Source: Umbilicaria muhlenbergii
Lineage: Eukaryota; Ascomycota; Lecanoromycetes; Umbilicariales; Umbilicariaceae
DNA length: 64,000 nt
Assembly: GCA_000611775.1 (NCBI GenBank)
Contig: KK106981.1
Location: 1,979,507-2,043,506 of the forward strand
Direction of reading: 5' to 3'
The notes below the pieces were generated by a model that did no database searches, had not been told where the DNA came from, and saw nothing but the letters and a program-made list of their open reading frames with translations. A program made the translations under genes and the position numbers. Of this stretch, positions 50,801-62,421 are shown one piece after another (the stretch's first letter is position 1; each line of letters begins with the position of its first letter).

Positions 50801-51525
50801 TATTATCAACATAAAAACAGTAATCTTCTTATGCTTCTTCAGATGTAAGTCAGGATAAATGACATAAGTGATTTTCCCTTTAATGAGGTTCTCATCAAAC
50901 TCATGTATGTTTTTCAGTTTAAACAATGAAACTGACTTCAGCTTGAGCCTGTCACAGATCATGAGAATTAATTAAGTGTGAATAAGAGAATATGCTGTAC
51001 AATCAGTGTTTATCAATGCCTGAAAGGGTATGAGAAAGCCTTGAGAGTAAAGAGAGCAAGCTGTAATGAATAATCATAATGTGAAGAGCTCAAGGTCATC
51101 ACTCAGATCATTTAAATTATTCAGAACATTCAAACTGTTTAAATAATGTTCATTGAGGTTCAGCAAAGAGTTCATGCTGCACAGAGAAACTAATTCACCC
51201 TTAATCATGACTTTAATAAAGGTCATTTATTTTCTGACTCAGAGTTAAAGTTTTTTTAATTGATGTTCACAAGAAGCTCATTCATGAACCTGTCATGTCA
51301 AAAGGAAGATGATTATTGTCAGATATATTAAAAGCATTCACTGATGAGATGCTCAGAGTGATGATAAATATAACAGTTCTTATTCTTCTCATCAATTAAA
51401 TGTTGTGAGTTAATTGAGATTCTTCAATTGTTTGAACTGTTCAAACTGTTCAAAGATGTGATGAAACACATCATGAGCTGAGTGACAAGTACCTTAAATG
51501 TGACTCATTTATATCTTTTTGAGTG

Positions 51526-51675
51526 TGTTAAGCATAGATCAAATGTGAGTTGTAAAAGGATTATTATTCTAGTAATGATGCTGAAGCCTGCTATATATGA
51601 GCTAAACTACGCTAAACCTAACTAGGTAAACTAGAGAAGTTAATATGACAGTGAAGTCATGATATAATCATAACA
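51526..51675 (-). repeat. Left LTR of element E
   Basis: 150 bp, TGTTAAGCATAGATC to ATAATCATAACA, preceded by the target duplication GAGTG. Confidence 0.9.
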
Positions 51676-52596
51676 TTCTGCTGTCAACAAAGAAGAGTCA
51701 TCATCTTAATGATTAATTAAAGTAGTGCTTCTTTTTGCTCTTTAAACACACACTTCTCATACTTCTTAATTAACTTCTCTGCTTCTCTTAAATCCTTCAT
51801 GTTATATCAGATGTTGTACTCTGATTCATAACTCTTTCATCTCATGAGATATTCAGTGAAGAAATCACAGCCTCAGCAGCTCACTCACTTTCAGAGAAGT
51901 CTTTCAATTTCATAATGATCATCAGCGCCGTCTACTGTTATCAAAGGAGGGTGTGAAGGTCTAGGTCAGTCATAAGAATCATTCATGCTAACTGACTTTA
52001 AATGAGCTATGAAGATGATGTCATAAATCTTTCATGCAGGAGGTAAGTTTAAGTGATAAACAAGACATCTTACTCATTCAGTGACTTTGAATGAGCTGAT
52101 GAATTGTTATTTAAGCTTTCAGTTCATGATTCCTGAAAGCTTATATCTGCAGTGCAACCTTAGTAAGACCTCATCTCTGATGAAGAAGAATCAAGGCTGT
52201 TGATTAATGTTGTAGTAGAACTTTGCTTGCATGACTGCTCAAGCAATGACGTCTTTGGCGTCTATATGACTTGATCAGTAAGTGAACATGATAAGTAAAA
52301 GATTTCTTCTTTGAGCTTCCTGTAGTTTAACTCATTCAGTAGTGTGTTCTTCATTCATTGAATGAGCTTTAACTGTTGTGATAGGACCACGGTCATGCTC
52401 AGTATGAATGAGTTCATTAATGAAGGTAAGTTCATTGATAGAAATGTTCATTTGAAGTAGATTAAGCACTTCACTCAATTAAAAACCATAAAGCACCTCA
52501 TTCAGTGTCTGATGAGTTGAGGATCAGTATGCATTATTTGAGGTGACTTGAAGGCGTGAAAGCATCATGAGTCACTCAGCTAAATTATTCATCATC

Positions 52597-55500
52597 ATTA
52601 AGTAATAATGTAAGGTGATTTCAGCCTGTTGATTAATGACTTCAGAGGCGCCGTCAGTCTGCGGGTGATAAGCAGTAAAGTAGAATAAATCAACATGAAG
52701 ATGCTTAAATATTGCTCTTCACAAGCCTGCTACAAACTGAACATCATGGTCTGATATGATAGTGTTTGGTAGGCCTCATCTTAATAAATTCAGTTTAATT
52801 AATAGCTGCATCACTCATTCTCTTCCTCCTCATGTGAATTTATCAGAGACAAATGTGACTGTCTTGCTGAACTTGTCAGTTACAGACATGACTGTGTTGT
52901 AGCCTTCAATTGAGGTCAGGAGTTCTAGAATGAAATTAAGAGTTATGATGTAAAAGAGCTGTGACAGGGATAGTATCAACTGCATGAATTCATAAAGAGC
53001 GTGTCAGAGAGTTTAATTTAACTGATATTGAGGGCAGTGCTTAATGAACTCATGCAGCTGCTTTGATAAGTTATGAATGTAAAGGCCTTGTGTTAAGCGT
53101 TTGTGCATACAGGCATACTCAGGATGTCTCAACTCATCATGAGTTAACTGAAAAACTTCCTTGATTAGATCTTTCAGAATGCATAGATGAAGGCCTTGTT
53201 TGAGATCATTGAAGTAAATAAGCTTTCAAATTAAGTGATAAAGAAGCTTTGCAGCATTTTTCTTTAAAATGTTATTGTCTGATATCATCTTTTAAATACA
53301 GTCTCATCATGATTCATCCTCATAAGCTTCAAGAAGTCTGATCTGAAAAGCTTCATTCATTTCAATGAGACTGACTGCATAAATTGAAGCATACTTCATC
53401 AGTAGAAAATCTTCTGAGATGTCAACATCCTTCAATTGAGCTGCTTGATTCACTAGCCTAGAGCAGACGTTAATCATGAGGGCATCAATCATCAGGGTGT
53501 CAACTGTTAAGTCATTCAGAGACTGATCATGAGGGTCTGAGCTGCTAGAGCTGATTAATTGAGATAAAATGTCTGAGATTATATTCACCTTGCCTGCCTT
53601 ATGTCAGACATTGAGTTGAAACCTTTAAAGGAATTTGCTGACGTGAATTAATTATAAATTCATCTTGTCAATTGAGGTGATTGAAGTCAGGCTTGACTGA
53701 TGAACTATGCTTAAGATGATGAAGTGATCAGTATAAACTATAGTGAGTTTTTTCACTGATTTCAACATATGATGAATCTTTCAGATTAATTATATAAAGC
53801 CTGTGACTTTCAGTTCTGTTGATCAGTAGCAGGTCTCAGTGTTAACTAAAGTCTTGTTAAGGAAGAGTATTAACTTCATGCTCTTTTGATCTGAAGTTGT
53901 AATAAAACTGTGACCTTCCTTCATGTGATAAACATGAGCTCTGAAGCTGAATTCCTTTGAGGCGTTCATGTCCACATATAGCTGACGTTTCAGGTCATAG
54001 TGGATGAGTATAATGAACCTTGAAAACAAGCTTTGTAAGTGGTGAAAGTTGTTAAGCTCAGAGAAGGTAAGCTCCTCAATAACAGTTCTGTCAGTCATTG
54101 ATTTGCAGATGTTGTCTTCAACATTGTTGATTTTTCCTTCATTAAATCTTTTTTCCACTTAAAGTTTTTGTAAATCATGATTCAATCTTGTCTTTCTTTC
54201 CTGCAGGGGCCTTATGATGATGATGTAGTAAAGTATGTATTGCCTCAGGTAACCTGTCATACCTAAGTACTTCTCAAGTGCAGAGAGCGTGCAGGGGAAT
54301 TTAATATTAATTATGATGATCAACTTGTCTTCAGTGATGACAAGTTTTAAGGTGTCAACTTGTTGTTCAAGTAGCTGAACGCTAAGATAGTCAAGGAAGG
54401 ATTTGTTTGATAATAAGCATATGTTGATATCATTCAATGTGATGAATACCTGATCAAGGTGACTGAGGTGTTCTTTTAATGACTCATTAATGAAAATAAT
54501 GATGTCATCAACAATTAAGTAATAATGTAAGGTGATTTCAGCCTGTTGATTAATGACTTCAGAGGCGCCGTCAGTCTGCAGATGATAAGTGATAGAGTAG
54601 AATAAATTAACATGAAGGTGCTCAAATATTGCTCTTCACAAGTCTGCTACAAACTGAACATCACAGTCTGATATGATAGCGTTCAGTAGGCCTCATTTTA
54701 GTAAATTCAGCTTAATTAATAACTGCATCACTCATTCTCTTCCTCCTCATGTGAACTTATCAGAGACAAATGTGACTGCCTTGCTGAACTTGTCAGTTAC
54801 AGACATGACTGTGTTGTAGCCTTCAATTGAGGTCAGGAGTCCTAGGATGAAATTAAGAATTATAATGTGAAAGGGTCATGACAAGGATAATATCAGCTGC
54901 ATGAATTCATAAGAGGCATGTCAGGGAGTTTAATTTAACTGACATTGAGAGCAGTGTCTAATGAACTCATGCAACTGCTTTGATAAGTTATGAATGTAAA
55001 GGCCTTGCATTAAATGTTCATATGTACAGGCATACCTGAGATGTCTCAACTCATCATGAGTTAATTGAAAGACTTCCTTGATTAAATCTTCTGAAATGCA
55101 TAGATGAAGGCCTTGTTCAGGATCATTGAAGTAGATGAGCTTTCAAATTAAGTGATAAAGAAGCTTTGCAGCATTTTTCTTTAAAACATTATTGTCTGAT
55201 ATCATCTTTTGAATACAGTCTCATCATGATTCATCCTCATAGGCTTCAAGAAGTCTGATTCAGAAAGCTTCATTCATCTCAATGAGACTGACTGCATAAA
55301 TTGAGACATACTTCATCAGTAAGGAGTCTTCTGAGATGTCAACATTCTTTAATCAAGCCGCTCAATTCACTAGCCTAGAGTGGACGTCAGTCATGAGGGC
55401 ATCAACCGTCAGGATGTCAACTGTTAAATCATTTAAAGACTGATCATGAGGATCTGAGCTGCTAGAGCTGACTAGTTGAGATAAAACATCTAAGATTATA

Positions 55501-56426
55501 TTCACCTTGCCTGCCTTATGTCAGACATCAAGCTGAAACCTTTAAAGGAATTCACTGATGCAGATTAACTATAAATTCATCTTGTTAATTGAGGTGATTG
55601 AAGTCAGGCTTGACTGATGAACTATGCTTAAGGTGACAGAGTGATTAATATAAATTATAATGAGTTTTTCTGCTGATTTCAACATATGATGAATCTTTTA
55701 AACTAATCATATGAAGCCTGTGACTTTCAGTTCTGTTGATCAGTAGCAGGTCTCAGCATTAACTAAAGTCTTATTAAGGAAGAGTATTAACTTCATGCTC
55801 TTTTGATCTGAAGTTGTGATGAAATCATAATCTTTCTTCATGTGATAAATGTGAGCTCTGAAGCTGAATTCCTTTGAGGCATTCATGTTCACATATAGCT
55901 GATGTTTCAGGTCATAATGAATGAGTATAATGAGTCTTGAAAACAAACTTTGTAAGTGATGAAAGCTGTTAAGCTCAGAGAAAGTAAACTTCTCAATAAC
56001 AGTCCTGCTGATCATTGATTTGTGAGTGTTGCCTTCAATGTTGCTGATCTTTTCTTCATTAAATCTTTTTTCCACTTAAAGCTTCTGTAAATCATGATTC
56101 AACCTTGTTTTTCTTTCCTGCAGGGGCCTTATGATGATGTAGTAAAGTATGTATTGCCTCAGGTAGCCTGTCATACCTAGGTACTTCTTGAGCGCGGAGA
56201 GCATGCAGGGGAATTTGATATTAATTATGATGATCAGCTTGTCTTTGATGATGACAAGTCCTAAGGCGTCAACTTGCTGTTCAAGTAACTAAACGCTAGG
56301 ATAGCCAAGGAAGGATTTGTTTAATAATAAACATATGTTGATATCATTCAATGTGATGAATACCTGATCAAGGTGACTGAGGTGTTCTTTTAATGACTCA
56401 TTAATGAAAATAATGATGTCATCAAC
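52597..56426 (-). repeat. Tandem duplication (about 1.9 kb x 2) inside element E pol
   Basis: Unit 1 is 52,597-54,513 and unit 2 is 54,514-56,426. Both begin with ATTAAGTAATAATGTAAGG and end with GAAAATAATGATGTCATCAA. The unit covers the end of RT, RNase H and part of integrase. The two units differ throughout by transitions, so the duplication happened before most of the mutational decay. Confidence 0.88.
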
Positions 56427-59400
56427 ATACGCTCTGAAGAAGAGTCTGTGAGGCCTTAAAATTCAATTTATTATTCATTAAACATAGGCTGAAGAGTTTC
56501 TATAACTCATAACAGTCACTTGAAATGTCTCTTGATCTTGATGAAAAGAGACAGTGAGCTTGTGACAGTCTTGAGGTTTAACCCTTCATTGATAAAAGAA
56601 GGAGGTGCAGTTCATTGTTGATATAAAGTTCACTTCTTGCACTGCTGCAAGGATGTCTGATTGACTTAGTACTGAGTAAACATCAAGCATGATTATTCAG
56701 TTCAGTGCTCAAATATCAACCACTACTCAGCCTTTTCATCCATTAAGTGTAGACTTCCACACCATGAAATAAGGGTATGTAAACAGCATTGATTGAGTCA
56801 TTCAAGTCATTCAGTCCTGCCTGTGTAACTTGTTAAAAGCTTCATCAATGACTTCATAGTCCTTCATGCTCAGCGGGTACACTTTGACTTGTTCAGGCTT
56901 ATAGAGCTCTTGTCAGTTGTTCAACAGCAGTATTTTCATTCATTCATCCTCTGAGATGTTAATGATGTTGCTGTTATCTTCTCACAGGCGTGAATAGCAG
57001 TTGATTACTTCAATTAAAGCTGTGACTGCAGTTGAGGTTGTTCTGTAGATGATGACATCATTCTGCAGCTGCTGCTCTGATTCAATGATGATGCTGAAAG
57101 TCACATGATAGGCGGCACTGACTGCCAGTAAGGTTCAGAAGGTTGATTTAACTCAGTTGTTTTAAAACTTCAATTTACTGACCCTGAGGATTAGGTCAGG
57201 GCTGGCTAAGAAGCAGTTATCAACTTCATATTCAATGATTCAGCTTAAACATGTATGACATGATATAATCACAGCTTTGTCTGAGCTATTTCAGAGTTCT
57301 ATGCTGAAAAGTTGATGATTCACTATCAAAGTATAAGTTTCAGTGAGGCTGCAATCTGGCTCAAAGAGGAGGTCCTGATCAGTGAATAAGTCATAAAGAG
57401 GCTTGATCTGAATGATTGTTGAGTTATAAGTAGGTATGATAGTCTGATTATTTAACATTAAAAGGCAGTTGATCTGATTAAATAAAATGATGACATTAAC
57501 TTTTAATTCTGCATTCTCACAGCTTTCTATGACTGCCTTTCACTGGGATAAAAGTACGTCAATTCACTCAGGGATCAGGATGTCAGTGTTAATGAGTATA
57601 TTAATCTTCAGGTCATCAATGACATGAATTTCATGACAAAAAACTGCAGTTTTACCCTGATCAGCTGAGAGGTAGAGGTTTAATTTCATGTAGTCTTCAA
57701 CAGTGTGTGAGCTGAAACTTAATCCTTAAATTTTTATAAATGAGGTCATCTTCTTGACTTCTGCTTTGAGGGCATGCTTCTTAAGAAATCCTCAATCAAT
57801 GAGGTTGACAGTGCAATCAGTGTTCAAGCATATGAAGATGATCTGATCATCTTGAGACAGTCTTGCCTGCACTGTGATGTAGTGTCATCCTCAAAATCCA
57901 TACCCTTTGACTGAAACGTTCATGACGTTCAACTGAACTAGCTTTTTGTTTGATTGAATTAAGTTATCAGGAGCTGAAGGATAGACTGACTTAAGTTCTG
58001 AGCTTAAGTCTTTAAACACCTTGATCAGATCATTATTATGATCAGTTTATATGTGCTTATGAAGAACATTATTTGAGCTGAAGGCTTCTGAGCAGCAGCA
58101 GCAATAATAAGATGTCTGCTCAATTGCATGATTAACATCAACATCATCATTGACCTCAAGAGCTTCTTTGTAGAAGGCCTCATAAAAGGCTTAATCTTCT
58201 TCAATGATGTAGTTCACTCAATTGTTTTCCTGCTCATATCAACCATTATCATAGTAGTCATTTTCATAGTCGTTGAACTGATTAAACTGATCAGTCAGTT
58301 CATCATGATAAGCTCTAAGCAGCTGAGGGTAGTTAAGCCTGTAAAATACATTAGAGGGCTGATAACTGTTGTCATTTCTTTAATTATAAGATGGCTGATC
58401 AGGTTGCTGCTGATTCAAGAGCTCATGATATGAATTTTAAGACCTGTTTCTGCTTGTGAGTTGTAGAGGCTGATGTTAATTGCTGATGTTAATAAAAATC
58501 TGCAGTGAGATCATGATAATAAGCCGCTGCTGATATGTATTAAATGATGAGTTTTGATTCACTGAATGAGAAGGAAAGGTATTTTGAAAGAAATTTTAAA
58601 CAGAATGATCTGAGAAAGGAAAAGAGAACTGATGATAAGAAAACTGATATGAGGGCTAATACAAAGCTTGATTAGAAAAGTTAAAGTAAGAATGAAAGTC
58701 ATCATACTGATCATTTCAGTTTTCATCAAATTGAGGAACTTGATTGTCATGTTTTAAGTTGTTTCATTAGTTGCTCATACATTGTCTGTGATTTTCATCA
58801 TGTTAATGCATGTCTCATCAAGTGTCTTTCTTGAGCTTGAGGGTCTGAATAAACTGCCTAATCATGATAGTATCAGTAGAGGAGTCAATGAACACTCAGA
58901 GTTCAATCATGATGTTTTAATAAGTGAAGGTCAACTGATTTTCAATGCTCTCAATGTTTACTGACTTAACATGATGTAGAATTGTTTAAATGTATGCAGA
59001 AGGCTCTCAGTGTGACTGTGCATCAGTCATGATATATTTAATGAAGGTGAGACTGATGAAAGCAACTGCAGCTGACTCCTTGAAGTGATTCTTCAAGGCT
59101 CAGCATTATTTCTTTATGCTGTTCTCATCATTCTAAAGGCCTATTCTTTTGAGGTTTAAAAGCTCAGAGGTGTATCAAGTCAGAGAGACACCTCAGAGGC
59201 AGGTATTGAGGTTTATTCTTATTAATTGAGTTCCCTTGATTGTAGTCATATCTCAAATACATTCAATGAACAACATGACACTTTGATAGTAGATGTTCTT
59301 TTCAACAGTGACAATTTCATCATTTTCATGAGATTTATTGAGTTAAGAGTCAAAGAGATTGATCTCATCTGCTCTTCAATGAGCTGACTGTGATGTGATC

Positions 59401-60241
59401 ACAGATGTGATGATAGGGTTATCAGTGTCATTTTCATTATTGCTCATTTATTTATTCTCACCTTCATTATTGCCTGATCTTCCTGTATTGCTTGCTTATT
59501 GAATCATCATAACTGCAGTGATCACCTGAGCTATAAGGTCAGTGAGTTCTCATCATTAAGTATTAATAAATTCCTGATCTTCCTTTGTTTCTTGATCAGT
59601 TCAGTCTGCTCTTTCATTATCTGTCATCAAATTAATGATATTCATTAAAGAGCTCTGACGTCTAGCTGTTATAATGTCAAGTTCACTCAGAGAGGTGGTA
59701 AAATCAACAGAGTTAATAAGAACTTGATTGAAGAGATGATTTGAGATCTTATTGAGGGCTCAATTTAAGTTTCAGTGTAAGCATGACTTGTCAGTTGCTC
59801 ACTCTGCAGATCAGATGAGAAGCTCTCTTGAGCTTAATTGAGTCTGATGTTCAGTGTGACGTTCAAAGGGCTGGTTTGACCAAGTTCATCTGCATGTAGC
59901 TCAGGTTATAGCTTGTTGTTTCAAGGCAGTGATATCTTCAGCTCAGATGTGCTCAGACTCAATGAAATCCTGAAGTTGAAAGCACAAATTGATGGTAGTG
60001 AAGTTCAAGGCAAGGGGAGTAGTGGCTGCCAACTTGATTGAATGATAATGAGAAGTTTTGATGATGAAGTAATGCTTAATGACATGACTGCCTCAGACTC
60101 AGCTAAGTGGCTTGAGGACTCAGTCTGATGATGAAGGAAAAATGATGAAAAACTCTGATTGACTCACTCAAATTAAGTGATATGAGGAGGCCTGGTTTGA
60201 TCAAGCAGTTTATGATGCTTAATTTAATGTTGCTATCAAAT

Positions 60242-60391
60242 TGTTAAGCATAAGTCAAATGTGAGTTGTAAAAAGATTATTATTCTAGTAATGACGCTGA
60301 AGCCTGTTATATATGAGCTAAACTACGCTAAATCTAACTAGGTAAACTAGAGAAGTTAATACAACAGTGAAGTCATGATATAATCATAACA
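60242..60391 (-). repeat. Right LTR of element E
   Basis: 150 bp, same length as its partner at 51,526-51,675 and differing at a handful of positions, mostly transitions. Followed by GAGTG. Confidence 0.9.
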
Positions 60392-62250
60392 GAGTGATTT
60401 GTTATAATATTAATGTTGACATCTTTTCAGTCCTTCACTGCTCAAGCAGCACATTATTCATTGTTTAAGTGAATGAGGTAAGTCTTCATGATTAATAATG
60501 AATCAAGCTGAATCATTTGAGATGACAGAGCAGCTTGAAGATGAGGAGAGATTTTATCTTTGAGATCATTCATACATTAAGTCTCATCATACTCAAGGAA
60601 GGTAAAAAGGTGATGAAACTCAACATAAAAGTCTGAAAATCACTTTGATCCCTGAATAAGTTTAATATAAGCTTGACAGTAATTTCTCTGTTTATCTGAG
60701 TCTTCATATATCTCCCTCAAGTCCTTTAAGATCTCATTCATATTATGATAAGAATCTGTGACTGAGAATTCATATGATGAACAGAACTCAATGTGTTGAG
60801 TGATCTTTTCACTTAATCAAGACAACACATATCTCATATGAGTAATCTCAGTCAGGTAATGATCTTCATTGATGTTTAATTTGATCTTCATCTTGCCTAC
60901 TCAATCCTCTCATGTAGGTTTAAAATCATCATTTAAAAGAGAAGAATCAGGAAGCTTCTGTGAATACTTATCATCATTTAAATCATTTGAAATGTTTGAA
61001 GAATAAATGCTTTTTTAATTCATTCATCAGTGTTCCTTCAGAAGCTGATATTTAATGTTGAAAGCAAAAAAGTTGATTTTCAGAGAAGTCACATGATCTT
61101 GCTGTTCAGTGATGATATTCATAAGATCATTCTTTTCAATCAGTAAGTCATGAACACTTTCATTAATTGTCATGCTCAAGTCCCTCTGCTCTCAGAGAGT
61201 GTTGAGTGTTTTTAAAAACTGCTCTGATTTCACCTCTGCTCAACACTGAAGTTGTTTCATGTTGATGATATTGTAAAGGGTTTCAGCATCATCTTCACTG
61301 ATTTATTCATGATGTCATGCAGTTAAAATTAAGTACTTCTGTGCCTTTCTGCTCTTCTTGAGTTCTCTGAGAGTCACATTTAATTTAAGGTAAATCATCT
61401 TCACATTGAGAAGTGCTTCTTCTGCTTCATCCTTCTGCTCATGTCAGTGAGATGAGCCTGCTTCAACAGTCTTTCCTTTTTGAGCCTGACTCAGTGAAAC
61501 CATGCTCTCATGTGTCATATTAATGATGATGTATTATGAGCTGACTCACATGTCTTACAGCAGGTGTTATCACGTCTGAGGATTACTGAACAGTGTTAAA
61601 AACAGTATCCTGCTGAAAAACATTTTACAGCTCTTTCATGTAGTACAGCTTCACCTTTCATGAGGTGTTAATGATTTGATGTTTATTTTATAATGTTTTA
61701 TATTTAGTGCCTTTTTTGACCTCTGTTCAGTGTTCAGTTTGGTGTGTTGTCTGAATGATTCAGTAATTTCTTTCAATTTGAGGTGCCGTCCTCTTTAAGG
61801 TCTTTATGAGGTGTTTAACTCAGTGATTTCTTTTAATTCAGCTCTTTCACAAGAGCAAGGTGAATGCAGGTTATTTAAATTCAACTTGACTGCTTCATGA
61901 GCATTCAGTGATGATGATGACTGCACATTTATCATAACAGGTTCTTTCAACTCAATTGCTTCATGAGCTCTTAAATTTTTGTATGACTTAAGTTGACTGA
62001 TACATATCTGTATGACTTAAAAGGTGTTTCAGTGGTTTCTTTAAATTCAGCTTTTTCACAAGAGCAATTCAGTGTTTTGTATGACTTAAGTAAACTGATA
62101 CACTTCTGTATGACTTAGAAGATGTAGTTACAGAGAGTAATGTTATTAATGTTTTTTAAAATCATCAACACACACAACTCAATGCCTTTTCAAACAGGTT
62201 ATTTCAGTTCAACTGTCTTATGAACATTAAAAGAATAAGAATTAATCTAA

Positions 62251-62421
62251 TATCAGGATCATGCAGAGCTCATCATGTAAATATGATAATCAAGAGATTA
62301 ATTCTAGAGAGTCATTAAGTGATGAGCAAAACTATATATGTGAGTGTTGCAGAATTAACTAAACGCGTTAAACTTAATCAGAAGTTAGTGTAAATTACTT
62401 AATCTTATTATGCTTTTAACA
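62251..62421 (-). repeat. Right LTR of element C
   Basis: 171 bp, matching 47,672-47,842 along its whole length with scattered transitions. The motif ATGCTTTTAACAT is repeated directly after it. Confidence 0.8.

Larger units (their letters stand above)
51526..60391 (-). mobile_element. Ty3/Gypsy element E, broken, inserted in C, with an internal tandem duplication
   Basis: An 8,866-bp element with equal 150-bp LTRs (51,526-51,675 and 60,242-60,391; TGTTAAGCAT...TAACA) and a perfect 5-bp duplication GAGTG (51,521-51,525 and 60,392-60,396). Minus-strand polarity: gag on the right (about 58,000-60,200), protease and RT (about 56,400-57,900), RNase H and part of integrase to the left. The RT thumb/RNase H portion occurs twice because of a tandem duplication of about 1.9 kb. 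It belongs to a Gypsy lineage common in ascomycetes and distinct from A, B and D. Outer structure complete, coding regions broken many times. Confidence 0.87.

Noticed and set aside
58128-58433. A 101-codon hydrophobic frame that looks like a small membrane protein
   Set aside because: It is the opposite strand of the element E gag region; its Ile/Leu/Val richness follows from the A/T-rich, TCA/ATC-rich composition.
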